Shown piece by piece: positions 19,276 to 27,070 of a stretch of 37,384 bases of DNA. The notes under the pieces were generated by a model that worked only from the letters and a program-made list of their open reading frames with translations, did not search any database and had not been told where the DNA came from. The DNA lies in IMG/VR virus record IMGVR_UViG_3300036945_000508, positions 1 through 37,384 of that record, one strand, 5' to 3'. Source of the stretch: a virus. Position 1 is the first letter of the stretch. Every line of letters begins with the position of its first letter. Made by a program: the position numbers and the translations under genes.

Positions 19276-19710
19276 TCACACCCCCGTCGTGTAGGTAGTG
19301 CCATGCGGGCCGAAGTGTGCCGTCATTACCATGCGGCGCATGGCCGGGGCGAAGCTGATATGCACCCATGTCCCCTCATGGATTACTTTGTCGAAAGGGA
19401 CGGCGCCGGTCTCCAGCGCCTTGACGATGGCAATGGGCTGACCGTAATTAGAGCATGTAAAGTCCACCGCCAGCCCGTCCATGTGCGCCGATGATTTAGC
19501 TCCGCCGATAGCTGTATTCAGAGTTTTACAGCGGTAACCGGAGTTAACTCGGATCGGTTCACCCAGCAATTTACGCACCATCTCCATGCCGTTTGCAGCC
19601 AGTTGCAGGTTGTCGCGGACGCCATTGTCCGGCGTGTTGTCGATTCCCAAGCGCTGTGCCGTATCTGAGAAGGTCAGCTCTTCGAGGGTAAAATGTGGGG
19701 TCAGGTTCAT
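19276..19710 (-). CDS. Endolysin, M15 peptidase
   Basis: 144 aa from ATG 19710 (GAGGAA upstream, ATGA overlap). A zinc D,D- or L,D-peptidase of the M15/VanY-like (Peptidase_M15_3) family that cuts peptidoglycan cross-links. Zinc ligands are visible as H76 and D83 in SSAHMDGLAVDF and H117 in TWVHISF, with E112 as likely catalytic base. The substrate-pocket segment NSGYRCKTLN is at 56-65. There is no signal peptide, so it needs the holin for access to the cell wall. Confidence 0.93.
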   Translation of the reverse strand: MNLTPHFTLEELTFSDTAQRLGIDNTPDNGVRDNLQLAANGMEMVRKLLGEPIRVNSGYRCKTLNTAIGGAKSSAHMDGLAVDFTCSNYGQPIAIVKALETGAVPFDKVIHEGTWVHISFAPAMRRMVMTAHFGPHGTTYTTGV

Positions 19711-19868
19711 GGTTTCCTCAAGTACAAATTCGGTAGCTTGCACTTGCTGGCAGGCATGAGATATTGACCAACCGGCATGTGTGGACAGCATCCGTAGCCA
19801 AGTGGCGTCATTTTGTCGCCGGGCTTCTGGGCCCATTTTTTGCAGGCTGCGCAGGTTTTATTTTTCAC
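19707..19868 (-). CDS. Cys-rich microprotein 3 (GTG start)
   Basis: 53 aa. GTG 19866-19868 overlaps the preceding gene by 11 bases; TGA 19707-19709 overlaps the endolysin ATG. Begins MKNKTCAACKKWAQKPGDKM, then GYGCCPHM and SKCK, giving a CxxC...CC...C zinc-type set. Known families of such late-region zinc microproteins have no assigned function. Confidence 0.65.
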   Translation of the reverse strand: MKNKTCAACKKWAQKPGDKMTPLGYGCCPHMPVGQYLMPASKCKLPNLYLRKP

Positions 19869-20031
19869 AAAATCCATCGCATTCATTTACGTCGTCGCCC
19901 GCCGTGTATTCCACTGGGTGGTGGCATTCGTCGAGCCAAGACGATCCAGCTTTATCGGCGAATACCGCTACGCTCCAGTCGTAATACCGGCAGCGTCCGC
20001 ACAGCGATACAGGAGATTTCTCGATAGTCAT
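19858..20031 (-). CDS. Cys-rich microprotein 2
   Basis: 57 aa from ATG 20031, which overlaps the upstream stop. LCGRCRYYDWSVAVF (residues about 10-24), then DECHHPVEY and a DGFC end place five cysteines and two histidines in a rubredoxin- or zinc-finger-like spacing. Probably binds one zinc. It sits between the membrane protein and the endolysin. Confidence 0.65.
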   Translation of the reverse strand: MTIEKSPVSLCGRCRYYDWSVAVFADKAGSSWLDECHHPVEYTAGDDVNECDGFCEK

Positions 20032-20189
20032 TGTGCGCACCTTATGGCGAAATCCACGTCTGCCTCTCGCTCTATCGCGTCCAGATTTTCCTGTTCGGCC
20101 CGTGCGCACTTCGGGCAGAGATCCTCGTCGCGCTTTGGCCGGAACATCGCGGCGCAGGATGGGCAACAAAACAAGTTATCGAATTTCAC
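20028..20189 (-). CDS. Cys-rich microprotein 1 (GTG start)
   Basis: 53 aa. GTG 20187-20189 overlaps the previous stop (GTGA) and AGAGGAA lies just upstream. The product has FCCPSCAAMFRPKRDED followed by CPKCARAE, a complete CxxC...CxxC zinc ribbon, and an acidic helix. Both ends are coupled to neighbours, which argues strongly for translation. Confidence 0.7.
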   Translation of the reverse strand: MKFDNLFCCPSCAAMFRPKRDEDLCPKCARAEQENLDAIEREADVDFAIRCAQ

Positions 20190-20473
20190 TTTTGGTTCCT
20201 CTCGATAATCCTGTCCAGCTTCAGGCCGATAGCTTTCATGCTGTCGCGGAACTCCCTAAATGCTTCGGCTTGATCGCTGTCCTGCCGCAGGTCTACACTC
20301 TTTTGCTGCGTCTGCGCCTGCTCTAACAGGGCTATTCGGGTATCAATTTTGCCGATGTACACAAATACCGACCCAGCGATAAGCAGCGTCGAGATGATGT
20401 GCGAAATAGAAACAGACTTTTCCAAGTGCCACTGCCTGTGGTGCCCGCCCTCTTCGTCCATGGAAATCGGCAT
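20186..20473 (-). CDS. Single-pass membrane protein with coiled coil
   Basis: 95 aa. A soluble start (MPISMDEEGGHHRQWHLEKS) precedes one transmembrane helix (ISHIISTLLIAGSVFVYIG, about 23-41). A coiled coil follows (residues about 50-92, rich in Gln, Asp and Glu). AAGGA lies nine bases before the ATG. Its place at the start of the lysis cluster suggests a holin/antiholin partner or an i-spanin-like anchor. The predicted N-in topology fits the latter. Confidence 0.65.
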   Translation of the reverse strand: MPISMDEEGGHHRQWHLEKSVSISHIISTLLIAGSVFVYIGKIDTRIALLEQAQTQQKSVDLRQDSDQAEAFREFRDSMKAIGLKLDRIIERNQK

Positions 20474-20475
20474 TT

Positions 20476-21231
20476 TTAGTCCTTTTTGTTGAGTTGCGAA
20501 TCCGGTGCTTCAAAATTCATGTCGACATACCCGCGACACACCTGTTCCGGTAGACCCACATTGCGGCAGAATTTCAGTCGCTGAGTCTTGGGATCGAACA
20601 CGAAACCGAACGGCACGTAATCCACCAGCCCGACTACCCATGGGGTGTTCGCGGCCACGATGCCAAACTTGTAGGTCTGCGGATTTTGAAGCTGTATCCC
20701 GATTAGTCCTCGGGCGGATTCGTGTGGTTGGATATTGAGCCCCACCGTATCGGTGCCGGCCTGTGTTTTCGGCAACTCGATATTGACCCCAACGCATGTC
20801 CCTCCCGGGGCCGTGTCGTAGCAGTCGAAATGCCCGCCAGCGGCCCAGCCATTGAAGTCCTTGTAGGCCGTGCCGTGTACTCCAACAATGTCGTGCACTC
20901 CCCAGGAGCCAATGTTCGGCCCGGTTCCCCGGGCTACTCCGTAGATTGCGTATGAGGCACCGGCCCAGGTGCTGGCTGAGAAATCCATGTTGGTCTCGGA
21001 AAGAATACCTGGCAACAATTCGTTGCTGGCGCCATCCTTGCGGTAGGTGATGAACGACGCCTTTGAGGCATCCCCAGAGGCCACGATAGAGCCGTCGAAG
21101 TTGGGGCCTATTTTTGCCGTGGTTGTCCAGACTGGGACAACTTCTTCCGCGTAGGCAAAGTTAACAAGGATTAAACACAGCGCCACCCACGCCAACAAAA
21201 GAACATGAAATAAGACGGTGTATTGTTTCAT
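20476..21231 (-). CDS. Exported protein with signal peptide
   Basis: 251 aa. The first 28 residues form a textbook Sec signal: basic MKQYTVLF, hydrophobic LLLAWVALCLILVNFA and cleavage after AYA. The mature part has a repetitive beta pattern (WGVHDIVGVHGTAYKD, GTCVGVNIELPKTQAG, VGLNIQPHESARGLIGIQLQ) of the type seen in tailspike or beta-helix proteins, and four cysteines in its second half that could form disulfides. Virion proteins normally lack Sec signals, so this is likely secreted to the periplasm or outside. The start is coupled to a 12-codon frame (21228-21266). Confidence 0.7.
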   Translation of the reverse strand: MKQYTVLFHVLLLAWVALCLILVNFAYAEEVVPVWTTTAKIGPNFDGSIVASGDASKASFITYRKDGASNELLPGILSETNMDFSASTWAGASYAIYGVARGTGPNIGSWGVHDIVGVHGTAYKDFNGWAAGGHFDCYDTAPGGTCVGVNIELPKTQAGTDTVGLNIQPHESARGLIGIQLQNPQTYKFGIVAANTPWVVGLVDYVPFGFVFDPKTQRLKFCRNVGLPEQVCRGYVDMNFEAPDSQLNKKD

Positions 21232-21266
21232 GCTTTTTTTGCTGCCGCCAAAGAGATAATTATCAT
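21228..21266 (-). CDS. 12-codon coupling ORF
   Basis: ATG 21264-21266 has AGGACG at the end of the tail gene as its Shine-Dalgarno. The frame (MIIISLAAAKKA) stops at TGA 21228-21230, overlapping the next ATG. The exported-protein gene lacks its own good site, so ribosomes finishing this frame may restart there. Confidence 0.35.
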   Translation of the reverse strand: MIIISLAAAKKA

Positions 21267-21267
21267 A

Positions 21268-22089
21268 TTAATTCGTCCTGAATGTTATGCCATCTAGTGA
21301 AATAAGAATTCCAGCTCCAAATGACGAAGAATAAACTCCACCTAAACTTGCGATATATACTTGAGATGCGGCGGCTCCTCCATTGTAAGCAATAAAACGT
21401 GTAGTAGCAGATGGTCTGTATCCAACTGGAAGTTCAAAAATAGCTTCAGCAGTTCCATCACGAACATACCCTTCTAAATGGACAACACCAAATGAATCTT
21501 TCCAGTACCCGGCTGTTTTATTTGCTCCACCGACGTTTATCCAGCTATTCAGCAGCGTTGGCGAAACGCGGGCTTCGACGGCGATGCCGCCCGTTAACGT
21601 GGAAACTCCCGTTACGTCGAGGGTACCGGCAACAGTCCCGTCCAGCATGGCAAAGCTCTGAGATGACGAGCCTGACGCATTTGATGCGTACAAGCACCGC
21701 CAATTTCCACTTCCCAAAGACTTCACCAAAACCACCGTACCATCTGCCGTTGTGATGTTCACTGCGCCGGGAAGAATCAAACTGGTGGCATTGTGCGTGA
21801 GCGTCAACGCGCCGCTGAAAATCAGCCACTTGTAAATGCCCGCCGATACCGTACCCAAGCCGGTAATGGTCGTCGTGCCTGAAACTGTGATGAACGTGCC
21901 GGGTATCGTGGATAGATCGGTCGTAGTCGCGCTGGCAATTGTGCTGTCACTTGCGAGTTGTCGAACAACCGCCTGGATCATCCTCAAGTTGTCGTCAAGA
22001 TTGGTACTCAGCGGCGTGGTGCCTGCCGGCGCGTTGCTGGATTCTGTCGTGCTCCAGCTTGCTAGTGTGGTTCCTACGTCTGCGGCCAT
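21268..22089 (-). CDS. Tail fibre-like protein B
   Basis: 273 aa from ATG 22089 (AGGGGG upstream), chosen because MAADVGTTLASWSTTESSN aligns with the start of the paralogue (MPADIASTLASWSTTEASN). An ATG at 22155 would add 22 residues and overlaps the upstream stop. The N-terminal ~130 residues are shared with protein A. The C-terminal part, WINVGGANKTAGYWKDSFG, then LEGYVRDGTAEAIFELPVGY, is a trimeric beta domain of the kind found at the tips of tail fibres. Likely adsorption or receptor binding. Confidence 0.75.
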   Translation of the reverse strand: MAADVGTTLASWSTTESSNAPAGTTPLSTNLDDNLRMIQAVVRQLASDSTIASATTTDLSTIPGTFITVSGTTTITGLGTVSAGIYKWLIFSGALTLTHNATSLILPGAVNITTADGTVVLVKSLGSGNWRCLYASNASGSSSQSFAMLDGTVAGTLDVTGVSTLTGGIAVEARVSPTLLNSWINVGGANKTAGYWKDSFGVVHLEGYVRDGTAEAIFELPVGYRPSATTRFIAYNGGAAASQVYIASLGGVYSSSFGAGILISLDGITFRTN

Positions 22090-22154
22090 GTTGCCCCCTG
22101 ATAGTAATTGTTTTAGATAGCGGTAAAACGCGATAAGGAACCGGATTAACGCCA

Positions 22155-22604
22155 TTAAGCCGGATTTAACAGGGCCACAAGTTCGGCGCGTAGCAGTTGA
22201 GCATTGGCGTTAAGTGCAGCCAGATAAGCCGTGTCTCCTTCAGACATGGGGCGGATTTTGCGCATGTCGATAGCCTTAAGCTCTGTTTTAATTTCTTCCG
22301 CACGAGTAGCAACAATCAGCGCAGCATGTGCGTCCAAGTCCGCCGCTGTTGGTACGACAATACCTGCCCGTACCGTAGCAATCAGCGCAGCGTGGGATGG
22401 CAGGTCGGCGCCAAGATCGGCTTCCAGCATATCCATCTGTACAGCGGCGTAGCTGTGGCAACGGACTTGCACCTCTTGTGTGCGCCGCACCGTATCAAAT
22501 ATTCCTGGCGAAATCTCACGCTGCGGGAGTGTGATGACCTCTACCCAAGTAGCCTCTACGCTGTTGGTCTTGGTGTCGTGGATGAGTTGTTTTAAGAGGA
22601 TCAT
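22155..22604 (-). CDS. Conserved tail-region protein between the paralogues
   Basis: 149 aa. Begins MILLKQLIHDTKTNSVEATW, then VRCHSYAAVQMDMLEADLGA, a pattern frequent beside phage tail-fibre genes. The C-terminal half is helical with repeats of DAHAALIVATRAEE type. It overlaps the stop of protein A (ATGA). May assist fibre assembly or be a minor tail part; function not established. Confidence 0.6.
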   Translation of the reverse strand: MILLKQLIHDTKTNSVEATWVEVITLPQREISPGIFDTVRRTQEVQVRCHSYAAVQMDMLEADLGADLPSHAALIATVRAGIVVPTAADLDAHAALIVATRAEEIKTELKAIDMRKIRPMSEGDTAYLAALNANAQLLRAELVALLNPA

Positions 22605-23566
22605 GATGTAGCGCCTTTAATTACGGAGAAGCTAATTATTACTGCCTCAGAAAACGACGAACCTGAGATGTTTGTTACCCTAATTACTGCGCTCCCACCT
22701 GTCGTAGCTTGCGTTTCAATTCGATAATTTTGTATGCCTATAGCGCCATCCTCATATCCATTTACAATTAATACATCTGTATTTGATAAAAGGGAATTCG
22801 TTAATCTAAATGAGACAACCGCACCGGCCGCTAAAGCAGCGGCATTCATCGTAATCCGTCCGGCTGCCTTATTCAACGTAACGCCTGTTCCCTTATCTGT
22901 CGCCTGCGTAACCGTTCCTCCTGCGCCTGCGCCGTAGCCTAGGGTGCTTGATGCGCCTGTGATAACAGCGCCTCCCGTCAGCGTTGAAACGCCCGTCACA
23001 CCAAGCGTACTAGCAACAGTCAGCGCATTCGCCGCAAAGTTCTGTGAGGCTAATCCGGCGAGTAAAGCTTTCTCAGTATCCAGCTCGTTCAGTGCAGCCT
23101 GTACCGTGGTGGCTGCAATGTTCCCGGCGGGAGTGTTGGCAATCCCTTCCGCCCCAACCGTGAACGCCAGACATTTCCAATTGCCCGCCCCTAGCGATTC
23201 AAACAGCCCGCTATTCCCTGCGACCGTTGTGATGTTCGCAGCACCAGGCAGAATCAACGAGGTGGCGTTGTGTGTAAGAATTAGCGCACCGCTGAATATT
23301 AGCCATTTCGACATTCCAGCGGATAGAGTACCAAGCCCGGTAATGGTCACGGTGCCAGAAACGGTAATGAAGCGGTTCGCAACCGTGGAAAGATCGGTTG
23401 TCGCGGCACTCGCGATTGTTCCTGTATCGGCCTGCTGGCGGACTACGGCCTGTATCATGCGAAGGTTTTCGTCCAGGCCGCCGCCGATGGTAGTGGAACC
23501 GTTCGGCGAGTTGCTAGCCTCTGTGGTGCTCCAGCTTGCGAGTGTTGATGCGATATCAGCGGGCAT
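22601..23566 (-). CDS. Tail fibre-like protein A
   Basis: 321 aa. N-terminal ~140 residues are paralogous to protein B (RMIQAVVRQ, TTDLSTVANRFITVSGTVTI, SLILPGAANITT). The C-terminal domain differs: TGVTLNKAAGRITMNAAALA, then SFRLTNSLLSNTDVLIVNGY and SEAVIISFSVIKG, a widespread jelly-roll-like phage fibre tip. AGGTG precedes the ATG. It is the first gene after the terminator at 23579. Confidence 0.78.
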   Translation of the reverse strand: MPADIASTLASWSTTEASNSPNGSTTIGGGLDENLRMIQAVVRQQADTGTIASAATTDLSTVANRFITVSGTVTITGLGTLSAGMSKWLIFSGALILTHNATSLILPGAANITTVAGNSGLFESLGAGNWKCLAFTVGAEGIANTPAGNIAATTVQAALNELDTEKALLAGLASQNFAANALTVASTLGVTGVSTLTGGAVITGASSTLGYGAGAGGTVTQATDKGTGVTLNKAAGRITMNAAALAAGAVVSFRLTNSLLSNTDVLIVNGYEDGAIGIQNYRIETQATTGGSAVIRVTNISGSSFSEAVIISFSVIKGATS

Positions 23567-23578
23567 ATGTCACCTGTT

Positions 23579-23600
23579 AAAAAGCCCGCTGGTGCGGGCT
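23579..23600 (-). terminator. Intrinsic terminator after the ejection genes
   Basis: On the minus strand AGCCCGC, ACCA loop, GCGGGCT, then TTTT: a perfect 7-bp GC stem. It separates virion assembly genes from the tail-fibre and lysis genes, which may let the phage make fewer fibre/lysis transcripts. A 30-codon plus-strand frame (23619-23711) sits beside it. Confidence 0.85.
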
Positions 23601-23697
23601 GTGTGGGTATAATGGCGCATGGATATAATTGACTTCATGCTGATAAAAGCCGGGGTAGTCCTCGTTATCGTTTTTATTTACGGCATTTATCTCGGCT

Positions 23698-25626
23698 TTA
23701 CTGGGCGCTAGCCTCTGTAGCCAATGCGCGGAATGCCGGATTACCAAGCAGCGCACTGACGACTTCTTTACGCCGTTTAGCAGGCAAAGACAGCAAACCT
23801 TTCGCAACTTCTGGGTCTGCCAGAGCATCTCCAAGCAAGCCGGTTATTTTCTTGTTTGCACTGCCGTACAGCACATCCCTGCCGCCACCAAGCAGACCGG
23901 CTATCCGGCTGACCGGGCCAAACTTCGTCAGCAATCCACCCAGCGCGGACGGTTCCATGTCGGCATTGAATGCAAGATTCTGGAATGTGCTGGAATTGAC
24001 GGGAGCGCCGGACCGTTGACCGTTGACGATCAATTGCGAGTCTGACAGCGCGTCTGTGAGTTTCTTCATCTGCTCCGGCGAAAGCGTATTCTTTAGCGTG
24101 GCGCCCTTGAAGTTGGTGGCTTTCTTAGCCATGCCATCGCCCAGGTCGTGCAAGACTGCCGCCAACTTTGCATGGTTTAGCTGCCCAGGTATCGGCACGT
24201 CACGGTAAATCGCCGGAATGTACTTGTCGGCAATGGCGTTGCCCAAGTCCATCTGGTTGATGGGTTTTGACATGTCGGCGAAGTTTTGACGGGCGTTTCC
24301 ATAGAGCGGGGATATTTGATCAATCTCTCCCATCAATTTATCCTTGATGCCCATATATGCGCCAAGCTCGTTTTTGCCTATGCCTGACACCGGATTACTT
24401 CCCTTGCTTATAATGTCATCGAGCGCCAGTTTGATGTAATGCAAACCCTGTAAGCTTGTTAGCGGGTCGACATTGACGCCGTTGTTAAGCATCAACTGCT
24501 TGGCATCGTTTACCGCTTTTTGGAATTGAGGTCGAGTCTGTAGTGCTCTCAGACCTTCATAGGCCATATCTTGTGTAGGCTCTCCACCGACAGCAAGGAA
24601 GCCGGGTTTCTGTGCGTCTGTAGCCTGTTTGGCAACGTCTATGCGCATCTGGTCTGAGTTCATCGCTTTGCCATACAACGCATCCGCTGCGGAGCTACGT
24701 GAATCGACCAGATTTGCAATCGCAGTTTCATCCCCGCCCATGCTGCGAACGGAATTAGCCAGCGCCTCGCGTTGTCCTGATAGCCTGTCCTGAAACACTC
24801 CAGGGTTGCGTTCTGAGAATACACGGCCAAGCGTGGCTAGATCCGCATTCCCTGCGGCTTGCCCAGTAGTCGGGGTGAATCCCGGCGTTTTACCCTTGTT
24901 GGCTTCCAGATTGGCTATAACCTCGTCGGCCTTGTCGCCAAGGCGAGACTTCAGGAAATCGGAAATAATCCGCGCCCTACCGCTTTCCGTCATCGGCGCA
25001 GCAGCTTTCCCGATCGCACGCCCAGCAAGGCCGATACCTTTGGCAGCAACCGGCAATGCGCCACCTACCGCCAAGCCGAAGCCAGCCGAAGAGGGGTCGA
25101 TCATTCCTGCCTGAATAGCGCCGGTTGTTGCGCCAGCGCCTGCCCTGATGGCCGTATTGGCAAGCAAGCCGCCACCAGCGCCGCCAAGTTTGAAGCCGCC
25201 GCTTGCAAGGGCAGGCGCGTATTTGGCGAGCATTGGAACAGATGCCGCGCCTTTAGCCAGCAGACCGCCGACCGGCATGGTTATTGCCACGTTGCCCGCC
25301 AACCGTCCGCCTTGCGCGTTTAGGTCTGATCCGAATTTTTCCTCATATTCAGCCTTTCCTTGCGCGTTCATCGCCTTGATTCTGGCGTTTTCTTCCTGGC
25401 CGCCAAGGTTTGATGCGAAATCCGCGCCCGTGTCGATTACGTCTTTTATACCGCGAACAGCACCAATTCCAGTTTTCAGATAGCGCTGGGCTATGTCTAA
25501 CCCGCCGCGCTTTATGTCGTCGTAGATGCTGGTTTCTGCAAGTTCTTGTTTGGGCGCATCAATAGCGTACTGAGTCCACGGGCCCGCTTCCTGTGGCGCG
25601 CTTTGGTATTGCTCCCAAGGTTTCAT
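23698..25626 (-). CDS. Internal virion/DNA-ejection protein C
   Basis: 642 aa from ATG 25626, preferred over a TTG six codons earlier because it forms an ATGA overlap. Starts MKPWEQYQSAPQEAGPWTQY. A long Ala/Gly-rich, amphipathic helical region (about 115-225) has membrane-active character (GGLLAKGAASVPMLAKYAPA). The rest is helical. Large Ala-rich proteins downstream of the tail nozzle in P22-like phages are ejected with DNA (gp7, gp16, gp20 roles). Sequence identity to a named one is not clear. Confidence 0.75.
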   Translation of the reverse strand: MKPWEQYQSAPQEAGPWTQYAIDAPKQELAETSIYDDIKRGGLDIAQRYLKTGIGAVRGIKDVIDTGADFASNLGGQEENARIKAMNAQGKAEYEEKFGSDLNAQGGRLAGNVAITMPVGGLLAKGAASVPMLAKYAPALASGGFKLGGAGGGLLANTAIRAGAGATTGAIQAGMIDPSSAGFGLAVGGALPVAAKGIGLAGRAIGKAAAPMTESGRARIISDFLKSRLGDKADEVIANLEANKGKTPGFTPTTGQAAGNADLATLGRVFSERNPGVFQDRLSGQREALANSVRSMGGDETAIANLVDSRSSAADALYGKAMNSDQMRIDVAKQATDAQKPGFLAVGGEPTQDMAYEGLRALQTRPQFQKAVNDAKQLMLNNGVNVDPLTSLQGLHYIKLALDDIISKGSNPVSGIGKNELGAYMGIKDKLMGEIDQISPLYGNARQNFADMSKPINQMDLGNAIADKYIPAIYRDVPIPGQLNHAKLAAVLHDLGDGMAKKATNFKGATLKNTLSPEQMKKLTDALSDSQLIVNGQRSGAPVNSSTFQNLAFNADMEPSALGGLLTKFGPVSRIAGLLGGGRDVLYGSANKKITGLLGDALADPEVAKGLLSLPAKRRKEVVSALLGNPAFRALATEASAQ

Positions 25627-27050
25627 GGTCGCGCCTTTTTCCAACGTGCGGGGTCTGCGGGATTTCCGCCCATGAACACATAGCCGCCCTGAACAGTTCC
25701 GATTTTTGGTGCGGATGGTGCGGATGGTTGAGTATTGGGATTAACCGGCTGCACCGCACCAGGCATATATTTCTTCTCAATCTTGTCCAATGCCCTACGG
25801 TTAGATTCAACGTCAAGCGTAGAGTCTGTTGCAGTAGATAGCCACAATTTCAATTCAGCATTAGAGTCCATCTGCTTGGCAGACATGCCGGTCGCTTTCA
25901 TTAATGCAGCCAGCAATGCAGGGCGTGTCATTGCAATATCGTTGCGCGCCGATTGATTGTCAGTGCCGAACATTTTGCCGGCCATTTGCCCTGCACTAGA
26001 AGATGATAGGTATGCACCGGCATTGCTACCCCATTTTTTGTTTGTGCTGGTTACCCCGCCGCCTTCATCTAGCCTGTTGTAGGCATCTCGAAGCGATGAA
26101 ATAGCAATGTCAACATCGGTAGACCCTATGGCTTTCTGCTGCGCCAATGCCTGCGCTTTTAGGTCTGTAGGGCCACCAGTTAGGGCAACAAGCTCCGTCT
26201 CTCCGTCTCTCCCAACTCGATACCCAGAAGGCGGCTTGTTTCCTTGCGCGAATGCATCCCTTCGCATAGCGGCGCTTTCTGCGTTTGCTTCGCGTGTCCT
26301 AGAATCCACCATATTTTGCCCGCGCATTGAAACCATGTCCCCCGGCGTGTAGCCCTTCTTCACCCCGCCCGTAACCTGGCCCCCGGTGAACTTGTTTATG
26401 CCGATGCCGGTGTTAGTGCCGTTATCCGCAAAATGTAGTTCAGTTGCAGCCTCGTATTCCATCGGCTGGCCGGTGGTTCCGTCCTCGAACAGCGGGGCGT
26501 ATTTGATCGCGCCACCGACGTTGACTTGCTTCCAGTCCTTTACCTTCGGCGCGAGCTTTGCAGCCTGGTCGTAGTAAGCCTGGGCTTTGTCACCGTAGCC
26601 TTTATTGGTCAGCATGTCGCCAACGCCCATCAGCCGCTGATATTGGGTTGTTTTCGCGCTTGCTGGCTGGCGTTGTGGCGCTGCCTGCGGGTCGAGCGTA
26701 GACATGCCGCCGCCGAAGGCATTAACAGGCTGTTGCGGCTGCATCTGCTGCGGTTGTTGCTGCTGCCCGCCGTAGGTTCTCAATGCGTTGCGGATATCGT
26801 TCTCTTCGGACAATTTCCGCTGGATTTCCTGCATCTGCATCTTCTGCAATTCGGCCTGCTGCTGCTGCATTGCCAGTTGTTGCTCAAGCCGCTTATTCTG
26901 CGCCATGCGGTCTTTTGCCTGCATCGCATTGCCATAACCAGCCGCCAGCCCCTGCCCCAGCGAAACAGGGCGCAATGAAGGCCCGCCAGACCCAAGCAGG
27001 CCCATGCTGAAGGCCATTTCAGGCGTGTCGAAATTGTCGAGTAGTCCCAT
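25623..27050 (-). CDS. Internal virion/DNA-ejection protein B
   Basis: 475 aa. MGLLDNFDTPEMAFSMGLLG opens the protein, then a Gln/Met-rich coiled coil (QQQQAELQKMQMQEIQRKL, about 55-75) and a Q/P-rich linker. A helical centre and a C-terminal module GTVQGGYVFMGGNPADPARW follow. The same opening MGLLD recurs in the zincin protein just upstream. The gene overlaps protein C. Probably part of the set that enters the cell with DNA. Confidence 0.72.
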   Translation of the reverse strand: MGLLDNFDTPEMAFSMGLLGSGGPSLRPVSLGQGLAAGYGNAMQAKDRMAQNKRLEQQLAMQQQQAELQKMQMQEIQRKLSEENDIRNALRTYGGQQQQPQQMQPQQPVNAFGGGMSTLDPQAAPQRQPASAKTTQYQRLMGVGDMLTNKGYGDKAQAYYDQAAKLAPKVKDWKQVNVGGAIKYAPLFEDGTTGQPMEYEAATELHFADNGTNTGIGINKFTGGQVTGGVKKGYTPGDMVSMRGQNMVDSRTREANAESAAMRRDAFAQGNKPPSGYRVGRDGETELVALTGGPTDLKAQALAQQKAIGSTDVDIAISSLRDAYNRLDEGGGVTSTNKKWGSNAGAYLSSSSAGQMAGKMFGTDNQSARNDIAMTRPALLAALMKATGMSAKQMDSNAELKLWLSTATDSTLDVESNRRALDKIEKKYMPGAVQPVNPNTQPSAPSAPKIGTVQGGYVFMGGNPADPARWKKARP

Positions 27051-27070
27051 TTTATATGTACCTCATCCGG

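Noticed and set aside
23619-23711. Plus-strand 30-codon membrane-like frame with a TATAAT just upstream
   Set aside because: It opposes the flanking late genes and has no Shine-Dalgarno. It lies beside the terminator, where chance hydrophobic frames are likely.
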